A stretch of DNA of 64,000 bases from Bacteriovorax sp. MedPE-SWde (GTDB lineage: Bacteria; Bdellovibrionota; Bacteriovoracia; Bacteriovoracales; Bacteriovoracaceae), in the NCBI GenBank assembly GCA_001874305.1, contig MPCU01000003.1:310001-374000 (forward strand), read 5' to 3'. The stretch's first letter is position 1, and every line of letters starts with the position of its first letter. This document shows positions 17,869-27,230 of the stretch, piece by piece. A model generated the notes under the pieces. The model made no database searches. It had not been told where the DNA came from and was given only the letters and a program-made list of their open reading frames with translations. Made by a program: the position numbers and the translations under genes.

Positions 17869-19179
17869 ATGTCTTTAAAAACACACACTCCTAGAAGCCT
17901 TGAAGGTCTAAAGAAAATTATTTTAAATGGTCAAAAGCTCCTATTCACGGGAGCTAAGACTTCAACAGTAATTCCATTCAATAAGGAAGATGAGTTAAGA
18001 AAATCGGGAGTTTTAGATATTGTTGATCTAAGTTGCCTTGAGAAAAAAATAAATTTAGATGGTGAAGTTGTTACTGTGCAGGGACCAGTTTCTTGGCAGG
18101 AGCTGAGATCGTATCTTCACGAACACTCTCTTGAGATTGGTTGTTGGCCAACAGATCAGTCAGCTTTCGTTTTGTCTGGAGTTGCTACATCTGCAACAGG
18201 TGAGAGATGTTTTTCGCATGGAACGATAAGGGATCAAGTCGATTCACTAAAGTACATGAGTAATAGAGGTGAGGTTGTTGCTCTCTCGTCACAAAATGCA
18301 ACTCCATTTGCTAATGAATCCTACCAAAATCTCTATGAGATCTATAAAGACTATAAGAATGCACCATTTCCTCGCTTTGAGAAAGAAACCGACCTAATGG
18401 TCGGTACTGAGGGGCAGTTAGGTGTTATTACAGAGGTATCTTTAAAAACATTTCCTCTTAGAACGACTACATATATTCTTCTTCCTCTAGATTGTTGGAA
18501 AGAGTCAAACGCATCTATAAAGTACATAGAGTGGGCCAGGGAGCAATCTGAGGTTTACTCATTTGAGTTCTTTGATAGTAGATGTATTGAACTATGTAAT
18601 GAATCTGCTATGAACGGTGAGAAGGACTACTTAGTTTTTGAAGTGGAAGAATCTGTATTAGAATCCTTTGTTGAAAAGCTTTGTCAGGTTGATGAGTCGA
18701 TTGATTTAGAAGAGATGATGGTTCTCGACGAAAAGAAGTTTCTTTCGTTTAGAGTCTCAATTCCTCGTGGAGTTAACGAATTTATCTCTCACAACAATCT
18801 TGTAAAGATGGGAACTGATGCACAAGTAAGGTCAGAGAATTTTAAAGAGCTACTAGATCTCTATAGAGAAATGGCCAAGAAGGGAGTTGATCACGCACTC
18901 TTTGGTCATATTGGAGATTGCCACTTACATTTCAACTTCTTACCTAAAGAAGACCAGGTTGATGAGTGTCTCGTACTTCTCGATATATTCTATGATAACT
19001 TATTGAATTTAAAAGGTAGTCCATTTGCAGAACACGGAATCGGAACCGTGAAAATCAAATATATTAGTAGGTTTTACACTAAAGAAGTGTTAAATCTCTT
19101 TCATCGACTAAAGACAGAAATGGATCCTGAGGGGATTTTCTTTCCACAGGGTTTTATGGGAGCTTATGAGAGAAGCTAA
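17869..19179 (+). CDS. FAD-binding oxidase, GlcD/D-lactate dehydrogenase-like
   Basis: 436 residues. The N-terminal PCMH FAD-binding domain is seen in VVTVQGPVSWQELRSYL, CWPTDQSAFVLSGVATSATG and LMVGTEGQLGVITEVSLKT. The C-terminal FAD-linked oxidase domain ends with HALFGHIGDCHLHFNF and ...EHGIGTVKIKY, which match the family's metal/substrate motifs (usual GHIGDGNLH; here Cys-His replaces Gly-Asn). It probably oxidises a 2-hydroxy acid such as glycolate or D-lactate; the substrate is not certain. No membrane or iron-sulfur domain is present. The stop overlaps rsgA by 14 bases. Confidence 0.85.
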   Translation: MSLKTHTPRSLEGLKKIILNGQKLLFTGAKTSTVIPFNKEDELRKSGVLDIVDLSCLEKKINLDGEVVTVQGPVSWQELRSYLHEHSLEIGCWPTDQSAFVLSGVATSATGERCFSHGTIRDQVDSLKYMSNRGEVVALSSQNATPFANESYQNLYEIYKDYKNAPFPRFEKETDLMVGTEGQLGVITEVSLKTFPLRTTTYILLPLDCWKESNASIKYIEWAREQSEVYSFEFFDSRCIELCNESAMNGEKDYLVFEVEESVLESFVEKLCQVDESIDLEEMMVLDEKKFLSFRVSIPRGVNEFISHNNLVKMGTDAQVRSENFKELLDLYREMAKKGVDHALFGHIGDCHLHFNFLPKEDQVDECLVLLDIFYDNLLNLKGSPFAEHGIGTVKIKYISRFYTKEVLNLFHRLKTEMDPEGIFFPQGFMGAYERS

Positions 19180-20140
19180 AATTATACGTTCACACCAAAG
19201 AGAATTCGATTGTGCCTTTGTTGACACAAAAGAAGAGATCAAAGCTACTGCACTGGGAAACCTTGTAAAAAAAGGGGAGACTCTTGTTGTAGGTGACCAT
19301 GTCATGGTTGATGAAATCTCTGAGACGGGTGAGTACGTAATAAAGAAGGCCCTTGAACGTAAGAATGAGATCTTTAGAATTCTAGTTAGAGAATCGAAGA
19401 AGAAAGTTACAGCGTCTAATTGTGACTACCTTATAATTTTATCATCAGTACACAAACCAAGATTTAAGCGAGGGATCATTGATAGATTCCTGGTACGCGC
19501 CTATCAGTGGGGTCTTGAGCCAATTGTTGTTTTCAACAAAATGGATAAGTATAACGAAGATGAGATGTGTATTGAGTATGAAGTTGAAAGGTTGAAGCAC
19601 TTAGGAGTTGATTGCTTCGAAACATCTGCTCTAAATCCTGATTATGAATGTCGCTATTTAGATAAGGGTCTTAAAGAGTTCAAAGAAAAACTAAAAGATT
19701 CAACAGCTATATTCGTTGGTCAATCTGGAGTTGGAAAGAGCCAGACTATTACTGCTCTCTCTGATGGAAAGATTGAACTTAAGACAAAAAAAGTTGGTAA
19801 GGCCGGAAAAGGTTCTCATACAACTACTTGGTCTGAGATTGTAGACTTTGGTGACTTCTATCTTATTGATTCACCAGGTATACGCTCTTTTTCTCTCGAT
19901 GATATTGATCCAGAAGAGTTAATTCAGTACTTTCCTGACCTTCAAAAAGTCGCTGTAAATTGTGAATTCTCAAATTGTAATCACCTTCCTGAAAATAGGG
20001 GATGTGAGTTCTATACTGACGCTTATGATGTTGAGACTGATGAAGGGCTAATTTACCACTCTCGACTTGAGAGTTATCTACTCTTTTGTGATGAAATTTC
20101 TGAAACACCTTTTTGGAAGAAGAAAAAGAAGTATAAGTAA
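19166..20140 (+). CDS. rsgA: ribosome small-subunit-dependent GTPase RsgA
   Basis: 324 residues. The circularly permuted GTPase order is clear: N-terminal OB fold, then G4 FNKMDKY, G5 TSAL, G1 FVGQSGVGKSQ, G2 HTTTW (in GSHTTTWSEI), and G3 DSPGIRSFS. The C-terminal zinc finger is NCEFSNCNHLPENRGCEF (Cys, Cys-x-His, Cys). RsgA releases late 30S assembly factors and acts in ribosome maturation. The ATG lies inside the end of the FAD oxidase gene, so translation is coupled, although no functional link between the two is known. Confidence 0.95.
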   Translation: MREAKIIRSHQREFDCAFVDTKEEIKATALGNLVKKGETLVVGDHVMVDEISETGEYVIKKALERKNEIFRILVRESKKKVTASNCDYLIILSSVHKPRFKRGIIDRFLVRAYQWGLEPIVVFNKMDKYNEDEMCIEYEVERLKHLGVDCFETSALNPDYECRYLDKGLKEFKEKLKDSTAIFVGQSGVGKSQTITALSDGKIELKTKKVGKAGKGSHTTTWSEIVDFGDFYLIDSPGIRSFSLDDIDPEELIQYFPDLQKVAVNCEFSNCNHLPENRGCEFYTDAYDVETDEGLIYHSRLESYLLFCDEISETPFWKKKKKYK

Positions 20141-20265
20141 CTGTATTTACTTATACTTACTCTCTAGAAATTCTTTCCTATCTAAGAATTCATAAAAATA
20201 CATTTAAAGAAAATGGCCATTGCTTCGATAAGTAACTGTGAGATTTGTACTCTAAAGGAGCTAAA

Positions 20266-20727
20266 ATGTCTGAAGGCAAGGTAATCAATTTCCAAGACAA
20301 GAGAAATGAAACAATTGAAAAAAAGAGAAGGTCTTTTGAAAGACTACTTTTCTCTAACCTACTAGGTGCTTATACAGTAATTGATGATGATGAAACTGTT
20401 TATCCTGTTTCTCTAGTTGATATCTCTCATGAAGGGTGTCTATTTCAGATTCCTTGGAATGGGAAAACGGATAAGAAGCTTCCACAGGGGCATGAAATAA
20501 AAATGAGAATGTACTTCACTAAGCACTCATATATCCCAGTTATCGTTAATGTTCGATATGGTAATGAGTTTAAAGGTGATGATGGTTCTGTTTATATGCA
20601 TTATGGATGTGAATTTGATCAATCTATGCCTACTTTTGGTGCAATGAAGGAGTTTATAAACTTCATGTACTCTTTTGCAGAGCATTCTGTGATTGATAGA
20701 GGTGACTCTAGAGCATTCTTCATTTAA
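20266..20727 (+). CDS. PilZ domain protein
   Basis: 153 residues from the ATG at 20266, which has an AAGGAG site six bases upstream (an upstream in-frame TTG at 20245 is less likely). The PilZ signature is RRSFERL (arginine motif, near 19-25) and DISHEGCLF (D-x-S-x-x-G, near 62-70), followed by the beta-barrel. PilZ domains bind cyclic di-GMP; this one has the needed Arg and Asp/Ser/Gly residues, so binding is plausible. No output domain is attached. It is a single gene ending at the terminator at 20758-20783. Confidence 0.82.
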   Translation: MSEGKVINFQDKRNETIEKKRRSFERLLFSNLLGAYTVIDDDETVYPVSLVDISHEGCLFQIPWNGKTDKKLPQGHEIKMRMYFTKHSYIPVIVNVRYGNEFKGDDGSVYMHYGCEFDQSMPTFGAMKEFINFMYSFAEHSVIDRGDSRAFFI

Positions 20728-20757
20728 GTTATATTCTAACTAATTGAAAATATAGAG

Positions 20758-20785
20758 AAGGGAGGCGTTAAGCTTCCCTTTTTAT
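20758..20785 (+). terminator. rho-independent terminator after the PilZ gene
   Basis: AAGGGAGGC (20758-20766) and GCTTCCCTT (20772-20780) form a nine-pair stem with one G-T pair and a five-base loop; TTTTT continues after it. Confidence 0.88.
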
Positions 20786-20836
20786 ATATGGGCACCACAA
20801 CTTTTCTCTAAGTGATTAACGTGGTATTAAAAAACA

Positions 20837-22093
20837 ATGAAATTAGCAATTATTGGTAGTGGCCCATTGGCCCTTGAAGCTGCCGCACATTTCCATGGGC
20901 TTGGTGCTTCAATTAAGATATTCACATCACAAAATATTTGGGGTGGTGGGATTTTAAGACTAGAGAGTTCATATGACTTGCTTACTAGTGATTGGTCAAA
21001 ACTTGTCACAAGTGCTGGTAGAGATCTCTGCGGTTATACAGAAGAAGTAAACTCAGGGGATGACTACCTGAGGTACCTGAATCATATGGGCCATGCTCTA
21101 AGAGAAAATGGTCTTGTAAAAGACGGTCAAGTTAAAAGAGTTCATAAGAGGTTTCTTAAGCCAGGAAATACTCCAAAAGATAAGTCACGTTTAGCGGACC
21201 TTTTTAGAGTCGTTTATCAAATTGATTCAACAGAGCAAATTGAAAAACAAAGACAAGAGAACGCTGAGGTATTTGAAAAACTTGGTAAAGAAGTTGTTGA
21301 GTCATTAAAGAACTCAATTGAGTCTTTCGAAGATTTTGATCTTGTAATAGATGCTAGTGGTTTAACAAATAAGCCAATGTATATGGGAGCATCAAATAGT
21401 GCTGCTCTTAATGAACAAGCTTTAGTTCAAGGTGAAGACCTTTTCTATGGTAGAGAAGTTCTAAAAGGTCTGGATAATATTTCTGATAAGACTTCTCTTA
21501 TAACTTTTGTTGGAACTGGCCCTTATAATCTCTTTGCTCTTAGTAAGGTTAAAGAGCATTTCTTAAAAAAGAAAAACTGTAAAATTCAACTGATTACAGA
21601 TGAAGAAGTTCCATTTCTTGGACTTGATACAGATATATATGCTAAAGGCCTTTCAGGTTTTCAAAGTCTTTTAGAAGAAGATCAACAGGACTTTAGAAAC
21701 TTAATTGAAGAGTTTGAAAAAAGAATAATGGAGTGGAAAGAGCTTGAATCTCACGTTAGAGCAAAGACTCCAAGACCTGCTGAGCCAACGCCAAGACTCT
21801 TTGTCTTCAATGGTGCCGTCGTTAGCTCTGTTGATAGACTTTTAGATCAAAAAGGAATCTTCATAACAATTGAAGGGAGTGAACTTATTGGTACTGGTGA
21901 CCAACTAAAAACACTTTCAAGTAATATTGTATTTGTTGATAATGGTTTCTACAAAGATGAGTCTCTAAACACTGGATTAAATACTGAAGACGAGCCGGGG
22001 CATTTCACACTTAAAGAAACGAATATTAAAAAAGCGCATGAAAGTATTTTGAATATAGAAAAAGAAATAATGAAATATTTCTCTAGGGCATAA
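20837..22093 (+). CDS. FAD/NAD(P)-dependent flavoprotein oxidoreductase
   Basis: 418 residues. The first Rossmann motif is at the N-terminus (KLAIIGSGPLALEAAAHF), followed by FTSQNIWGGGI. A second nucleotide motif is SLITFVGTGPYNLFAL (near residue 215). FEDFDLVIDASG and FVDNGFY are typical of flavoprotein oxidoreductases with two nucleotide folds. The middle has a long charged helical insert (residues 105-165, and again near 275-300). The substrate cannot be told. The next gene begins one base after the stop, so a lipoprotein and cyclophilin are probably cotranscribed. Confidence 0.72.
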   Translation: MKLAIIGSGPLALEAAAHFHGLGASIKIFTSQNIWGGGILRLESSYDLLTSDWSKLVTSAGRDLCGYTEEVNSGDDYLRYLNHMGHALRENGLVKDGQVKRVHKRFLKPGNTPKDKSRLADLFRVVYQIDSTEQIEKQRQENAEVFEKLGKEVVESLKNSIESFEDFDLVIDASGLTNKPMYMGASNSAALNEQALVQGEDLFYGREVLKGLDNISDKTSLITFVGTGPYNLFALSKVKEHFLKKKNCKIQLITDEEVPFLGLDTDIYAKGLSGFQSLLEEDQQDFRNLIEEFEKRIMEWKELESHVRAKTPRPAEPTPRLFVFNGAVVSSVDRLLDQKGIFITIEGSELIGTGDQLKTLSSNIVFVDNGFYKDESLNTGLNTEDEPGHFTLKETNIKKAHESILNIEKEIMKYFSRA

Positions 22094-22094
22094 A

Positions 22095-22856
22095 TTGAAT
22101 AATAAACTTATAAATATATTATTTATCTTGTTAATACTACTTGGGGTTAGTTGCTCTAGTACTGTTGACGATAAATATCAAAGAGTTGATGTGGAGAAGT
22201 ATTACCGCCAATCAGGAATGGTTAAGTACTTTCTTGTTGATATACCAGACTGGGCAAACTCTTCATTTGAAGCGAATTGTAATAGATCAACAGCAGTAAA
22301 GTACCTACATATCGATTATCTTATGAAGAGTTTTTCTCTTTCTTATGAGAATGCTATCCAAATGCAATACCTATTCAATATGGAGTATGCGAAGGCCGCC
22401 AAAACTAAGAATGGAATTCCATCTTTAAAAGAAGAGGAGTCACTTTTCTTCTTAGCACTGGATAAAATTAAGGCGGGACAGAAAGTGTTTAAGAAGCCTA
22501 CATTTAATAGGGTCAATGCTATTTGGATTGATTCCCTACTAAGTAATGGTGGAAAGAAGTTAAGAGATGTTTTTAATAGACCATCTCTGACTAAGGGAAG
22601 GCCACTTCTTATTTCTATGTGCCATACAAGAGGTGAGCTAATCTCTCTTTTAAAGAAGAAGAAAGTTGTCTATGAAGGTAGCCGCTTTATAACTTATGAA
22701 ATGTTTTCTTACTTTGATAAGAATGGAGTAAGAGGAGCAAGAGAATCTCTGGATTTAAGTAAGCATCTCTTAGAAAAACAAAGAAAGTACTTCTACTATA
22801 GTGGTGAAAAACCAAGAAATATAAATGGTAGTTTTAAATATATAAATATTAAATAA
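22095..22856 (+). CDS. lipoprotein, unknown function
   Basis: 253 residues from the TTG at 22095, directly after the upstream stop. A signal peptide with lipobox LLGVSC-S (Cys near 20) marks a lipoprotein. The mature part is mixed alpha/beta, basic, with one CNRSTAVKYL and one SMCHTRGE segment. No known family. It lies between a flavoprotein and a cyclophilin. There is no strong ribosome site; translation may depend on coupling to the upstream gene. Confidence 0.65.
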   Translation: MNNKLINILFILLILLGVSCSSTVDDKYQRVDVEKYYRQSGMVKYFLVDIPDWANSSFEANCNRSTAVKYLHIDYLMKSFSLSYENAIQMQYLFNMEYAKAAKTKNGIPSLKEEESLFFLALDKIKAGQKVFKKPTFNRVNAIWIDSLLSNGGKKLRDVFNRPSLTKGRPLLISMCHTRGELISLLKKKKVVYEGSRFITYEMFSYFDKNGVRGARESLDLSKHLLEKQRKYFYYSGEKPRNINGSFKYINIK

Positions 22857-22871
22857 GACATTGGAGGAATA

Positions 22872-23411
22872 ATGTTCGGAATGGGATCAACTAAAAAATC
22901 AGACCACAAAGAAGAATTAGATAGAGTATACGCAAACTTTAAAACATCAATGGGTGATTTTAAAGCTGAGTTATATGCTAAAGAGTGTCCAGAAACAGTT
23001 TGGAACTTTGTTAACCTTGCAGAAGGTAGACAAGAAACAAAGAGAGAAGGTAACTACTATGATGGTTTAATCTTTCACAGAGTTATTGATGGATTTATGA
23101 TTCAGGGTGGATGCCCAGATGGTACAGGAATGGGTGGACCAGGATATAAATTTGCTGATGAGTGTGTAGCTGATTTAAGCCATGACTCTGAAGGTATCTT
23201 TTCAATGGCAAACGCTGGACCAGGGACTAATGGTTCACAATTCTTCATTACACTTGGGCCAACTCCACATTTAAATGGAAGACACACTGTATTTGGTAAA
23301 GTTATTGAAGGTATTGAAGTAATCAGAGAAATTGGTTCTACAAGAACTGGTGGAATGGATAGACCTGTTTACGATGTTGTAATGGAAAAAGTAGAAATTA
23401 CAAGAGCATAA
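22872..23411 (+). CDS. cyclophilin-type peptidyl-prolyl isomerase
   Basis: 179 residues. Motifs of bacterial cyclophilins are clear: CPETVWNFVNLAEG, YYDGLIFHRVIDGFMIQGG (catalytic Arg in FHRV), GTGMGGPGYKFADE, GIFSMANAGPGTNGSQFFIT and HLNGRHTVFGKV. No signal peptide is seen, so it is probably cytoplasmic, assisting protein folding. GGAGG precedes the ATG by four bases. Gene is followed by a strong terminator shared with recJ. Confidence 0.93.
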   Translation: MFGMGSTKKSDHKEELDRVYANFKTSMGDFKAELYAKECPETVWNFVNLAEGRQETKREGNYYDGLIFHRVIDGFMIQGGCPDGTGMGGPGYKFADECVADLSHDSEGIFSMANAGPGTNGSQFFITLGPTPHLNGRHTVFGKVIEGIEVIREIGSTRTGGMDRPVYDVVMEKVEITRA

Positions 23412-23428
23412 GAAATAGTAGATATAAT

Positions 23429-23460
23429 AAAAAGGCCGGAGATTTATCCGGCCTTTTTTA
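23429..23460. terminator. bidirectional rho-independent terminator (cyclophilin/recJ)
   Basis: AAAGGCCGGA (23431-23440) pairs with TCCGGCCTTT (23447-23456), a ten-pair stem with a six-base loop and T-runs on both sides, placed between convergent genes. Confidence 0.92.
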
Positions 23461-23461
23461 T

Positions 23462-25228
23462 TTAATTAAAATCGAGTTTATCAACCATTAGTTGGATATA
23501 CTTATTACCATTGAAGTAATTAAGTGAGAGTGTGAAGTAGACGTTTAGCTCTTCTCCATCAATCTTTTGCCTTTCAAAAATTTCATTTGGACTCATATGT
23601 CCCCACTTTCCAACATAGTTAAAACTAATGCCTTTTAAGTTCAGCTTCGGATTCTTATTAGAAGAGAAGTTCCAACGTACGTGAACATCTTTCATAAGAT
23701 CGTAACTCTTAAGAAACCCGCCTTTAAGCTTAAAGACAGGTTTAGCATTACCCATTCCAAAAGGCTCGAGCATATCAAGAGCTTTAAGTAATGACGGAGA
23801 GATTTCTTCTGGTGAAATCTCTAGGTCGTATAGGTGTTGAACAGTTCTTTGAATTGCTGGTATTTCTGACAACATTTGGTTTAAATTTTCTTTAAATTGA
23901 GCAAGGTTCTCTTTTTGCATTGAAAGACCAGCAGCTGCCTTATGACCACCAAACTTTATAAAGAGATCTTTATTTGCATCTAATAGGTCAAATAGGTTAA
24001 GTCCTCCAGCACTTCTTGCTGAGGCCTTAATAACTCCTTCATTTTCACTATCACTAAAGACAATTGCAGGAACCTTGAATGTTTCAACGAGCTTACTTGC
24101 AACGATCCCGATAACACCTTCGTGCCAGTGTGGAGCATAGACTATGCAGATGAGAGGCTCACCGTGTTTCATTTGATCTATGACTTGTTGCTTGGCCTCG
24201 TCGAAAACTTCTTTTTGAATAAACTTTCTTTCGTTATTACAGTTTTCAAGCTGGTGATAATATTCACGCGCTGTTTTATTATCTTTTTCTATAAGAAGCT
24301 TTAGCGCCACTTCTGGGTGGTCTAAGCGACCTTTTGAATTAATGAGTGGTCCAACATTAAAAGATAGCTTCTCACTTGGTATAATGTCTTTCTTTCTATC
24401 TTCTGGTGGAAAGAAAGTTCTAATACCTTCATACTCACTAGTTTTAATTAGTCTCATTCCGTGTCGAACAAGTTTTAAGTTCATTGGAGTTAGTTTGGCC
24501 AGATCACAAATTGTTCCAATTGCAACATATTGAAGTAGGTCATATATAGAAGCTATATCTTTGCCTTGAGAAAGAAGTATTTTTCTAACTTCAACACATA
24601 CTGCAAAAGCAACACCCACACCTGCAAGAGTTGTAAGATCACTATCAGCAGGTTCATCCCTACGATTAGGGTTAACAACAGCTACACAGTCCGGCATTAC
24701 TTCTCTAGCATCTTTATGGTGATCCGTAATGATAAGGTCGAGACCTTGTTCTTTTGCGTAAGCAGCAGTTTCTACATTTGAAATTCCACAGTCGACAGTT
24801 ATAAGAAGTTCAATTCCCATTTCTATAGACTTATCTATTGATGAGTTGTGAATTCCATAACCTTCGATAAAACGACTTGGCTGTATCATCTCAACTTCTA
24901 CATCAAGCTTTTGGAAAAACTGATAGAAGAGGGCACATGATGTTGTACCGTCGACATCATAATCACCATAAATACCAATTTTCTTATTGTTATCTAAACA
25001 ATCTATTATGGCCTGAGCGCATACTTGAATATCTTTAAGACCTGCCATATTTGGTAGACCCTTAAGATCCCATGAAAAGAATTCGGTGATCTCTTGAGGA
25101 GTCAGACCTTTCTTAGTCAGGAGTCGGTTAATAACTGGATGTAAGTTGAATTTGTTTTCTGTTTGAAGTTCCACCTCTGTTTTATACCATGGGGAACGGG
25201 GATAGGGCATTGTGCGATAAGTCTTCAA
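23462..25228 (-). CDS. recJ: single-stranded-DNA-specific exonuclease RecJ
   Basis: 588 residues, normal for RecJ. DHH-family motifs are present: IYGDYDVDGTTSCA, LLITVDCGIS, DLIITDHHK, GTICDLAKLT and, in the DHHA1 domain, FGGHKAAAGLSM. RecJ degrades ssDNA 5'-3' in recombination and mismatch repair. The start is uncertain: TTG at 25228 or the ATG at 25210 (MPYPRSPWYK). The start region lies in a perfect 8-bp inverted repeat at 25216-25240. A small zinc-ribbon gene is 27 bases upstream on the same strand. Confidence 0.95.
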   Translation of the reverse strand: MKTYRTMPYPRSPWYKTEVELQTENKFNLHPVINRLLTKKGLTPQEITEFFSWDLKGLPNMAGLKDIQVCAQAIIDCLDNNKKIGIYGDYDVDGTTSCALFYQFFQKLDVEVEMIQPSRFIEGYGIHNSSIDKSIEMGIELLITVDCGISNVETAAYAKEQGLDLIITDHHKDAREVMPDCVAVVNPNRRDEPADSDLTTLAGVGVAFAVCVEVRKILLSQGKDIASIYDLLQYVAIGTICDLAKLTPMNLKLVRHGMRLIKTSEYEGIRTFFPPEDRKKDIIPSEKLSFNVGPLINSKGRLDHPEVALKLLIEKDNKTAREYYHQLENCNNERKFIQKEVFDEAKQQVIDQMKHGEPLICIVYAPHWHEGVIGIVASKLVETFKVPAIVFSDSENEGVIKASARSAGGLNLFDLLDANKDLFIKFGGHKAAAGLSMQKENLAQFKENLNQMLSEIPAIQRTVQHLYDLEISPEEISPSLLKALDMLEPFGMGNAKPVFKLKGGFLKSYDLMKDVHVRWNFSSNKNPKLNLKGISFNYVGKWGHMSPNEIFERQKIDGEELNVYFTLSLNYFNGNKYIQLMVDKLDFN

Positions 25229-25240
25229 TAGCGACTTATC
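25216..25240 (-). repeat. inverted repeat over the recJ translation start
   Basis: GATAAGTC (25216-25223) and GACTTATC (25233-25240) are exact inverse complements separated by nine bases. The loop contains the upstream TTG start candidate; the ATG at 25210 lies just downstream. A hairpin in the mRNA here could limit recJ initiation or be an operator. Confidence 0.4.
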
Positions 25241-25255
25241 ACACTTATATTTGGT

Positions 25256-25504
25256 CTACCAAAGAACGGTTAAGCCCTTAACCATATCATCTTCATGTAA
25301 TTCCGATGCGTTAGAAAATAGCTCTTTAAATTCAGTACTATTTTTCGCGTGAACTTTTCCAAAATAATTCATTGGAAGAAATGGTTTCTTACAAGAACCA
25401 CACTTATCAATTTCTTGATGAGACTCCATCATGTGGCCACATACGTGACATTTCTTGATAATTTTTGCTGTTTGCTTTGTTGTTTCTACAGAAGTCATTT
25501 TCAT
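25256..25504 (-). CDS. small zinc-ribbon protein
   Basis: 82 residues with two CxxC pairs: CHVCGHMM (residues about 19-26) and CGSCKKPF (about 35-42), a typical zinc ribbon. The C-terminal half (ELFSNASELHEDDMVKGLTVLW) is helical and acidic. No catalytic motif. It is encoded just before recJ and probably shares its transcript. Proteins of this type are common in Bdellovibrionota and of unknown role. The start may also be the second ATG, two codons downstream. Confidence 0.72.
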   Translation of the reverse strand: MKMTSVETTKQTAKIIKKCHVCGHMMESHQEIDKCGSCKKPFLPMNYFGKVHAKNSTEFKELFSNASELHEDDMVKGLTVLW

Positions 25505-25650
25505 TTCTACTCCACTTTAAATCGTGGTCTCCTTTCCCTAATTATATTTGCCTCTTCCTTGTGCAAATTTGATACATAAATCTATTCGTAAATTTATTTC
25601 TAATGTTTAGAAAAAAGTGGAACTTTTTACCTGTGCTGAAGAGTCGGAAA

Positions 25651-25690
25651 TAAAAAAGGCCAGTACGAGGGGGAGGATGTACTGGCCTTT
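25651..25690 (-). terminator. rho-independent terminator of the coiled-coil gene
   Basis: AAAGGCCAGTAC (25655-25666) and GTACTGGCCTTT (25679-25690) form a 12-pair stem with a purine-rich 12-base loop; on the minus strand a TTTTTT run follows. It serves the gene ending at 25718. Confidence 0.92.
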
Positions 25691-25717
25691 AAAGCATATT
25701 AAATAGGTCGGTTATTT

Positions 25718-27097
25718 CTAATTCATAAAGCTGACTGCGCTTGGTTGCCAAGATGATGTTTCTGCAAAATTCGGTGTTACATTGACTCCAAAGTTATATG
25801 CCCTAGAGCTGTCAAAGCTTGAGATAGGGTAGGCCGTTTCTGGAGTGTATCTCATTGGCTGATCTTTAATATATGAATCATGAAAGCTCATATTTCTTCC
25901 AGTGTTAAGCCCTTTGTACGAGTTTCTATTTTCGTAACCAAAGAAGCCTCCAGTTTCATATTTATTAAAGCTATTCATTAATTCACTTCTCATTCTCATC
26001 ATCTCGAGATCTTTATACATCATGAGTTGAGAGTTCATAAAATTTCCACCACCCTCAAACGATGTCATATCACTAAAGAATGACCTTTGTTGTCTTTGGG
26101 TATTTTGTGACATTTGAAATCTCATTTGTTGCTCTTGCTGATGCTGCATATATGCATTGAAGATTGCAAACATTTGAGCTGTTGTATCGTCTTCGCTTTC
26201 GTCTTTATCATCATTGTCATCTGAATCATCATTTGATTCGGCAACCTTTTCTTTTTTCTTTTCTACTTTATCTCTATTTTCTTTTTCTTCTTTCTTCTCT
26301 TGAATTTGCTTTTCTAGCTTCGCTAAAATATCAGACTTATCTTTAGTCAGTTCATCAACTTGTTTTTGCAGGTTGTTTTGTTTTTCTAATAAACAAGTTA
26401 GTTTTAAGTTTTCATCTTTTAGATCAGTATTTTCTTTTTGAAGTTTTGCGATAGTTTCTTTTAGTGCATCCATTGTGCCTTTGATATCGTCAAATTGGGC
26501 AAGGGCCATTTTTAGGTCACCGAGTTCTTCTGTTTTAGCTTCAAGAGCTTGAGCAAGAGCAGTGTTCTTATCTGTGAGAATTTTCTTGTCATGCTCATAT
26601 GTATCTTTATTTGCTTCAAGTTCTTCATCAAGCTGATCAATGATATTTCCTACTTGTTCATTTGTTACTTTTATTTCATGCTCGAGTTCTTTAACTCTAT
26701 CTTCGACAGCTTTCTTACTAGATTCTAGAGCAGTGAACTCAGTGTTAACTGAATCTAGTTCCTTTTGTAGAGCGCTTGGTTGTAGTGTTACTGAGATATC
26801 TAGCAGATTAATTCCGTTCCATACTTTTGAAACTTTATCTCCTAGTTGACTTGCTTCTTCTTTCCATCTTACATAGAAAGGCTTTTCTTCTTCATCGATG
26901 TTCTCAACGAATGTTACTGTAGGTTTAATGATTACGTCATTACTAGCTTCAACTTTTACTTCTTCATTTTCCGAAGATGCAATAGTCCTGCTAACTGGTT
27001 TGTTGTTATTTGCGAAGTTCCCCATTTCATTTGCTACATATGCAGTTGATAAGAGTGCGCAACTAAATAGAGCGACAGCTAAGTTCTTTGATTTCAT
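25718..27097 (-). CDS. exported coiled-coil protein
   Basis: 459 residues from the ATG at 27097, which has GGGAGGA four to five bases upstream (an in-frame TTG at 27109 overlaps that site). The N-terminus is a signal peptide or anchor (KSKNLAVALFSCALLSTAYVA). Residues about 105-270 form a long heptad coiled coil rich in Glu/Lys. A very acidic patch follows (DDSDDNDDKDESEDD), then a Met/Gln/Phe-rich segment (near 310-380) and a Tyr/Asn/Ser-rich tail without Cys. Likely a periplasmic or surface scaffold; no family recognised. Confidence 0.72.
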   Translation of the reverse strand: MKSKNLAVALFSCALLSTAYVANEMGNFANNNKPVSRTIASSENEEVKVEASNDVIIKPTVTFVENIDEEEKPFYVRWKEEASQLGDKVSKVWNGINLLDISVTLQPSALQKELDSVNTEFTALESSKKAVEDRVKELEHEIKVTNEQVGNIIDQLDEELEANKDTYEHDKKILTDKNTALAQALEAKTEELGDLKMALAQFDDIKGTMDALKETIAKLQKENTDLKDENLKLTCLLEKQNNLQKQVDELTKDKSDILAKLEKQIQEKKEEKENRDKVEKKKEKVAESNDDSDDNDDKDESEDDTTAQMFAIFNAYMQHQQEQQMRFQMSQNTQRQQRSFFSDMTSFEGGGNFMNSQLMMYKDLEMMRMRSELMNSFNKYETGGFFGYENRNSYKGLNTGRNMSFHDSYIKDQPMRYTPETAYPISSFDSSRAYNFGVNVTPNFAETSSWQPSAVSFMN

Positions 27098-27230
27098 TAT
27101 TCCTCCCAAGAATATGCTTTGGTATTATTAAAGCAAAACTTGTGCCAAGAAATGTATGTGATTTAGGACGTTTTACGTGAATACTGTCTAACTTCTATAC
27201 ACACTGTGAAAAAAGTATCTAAATTTTAGA

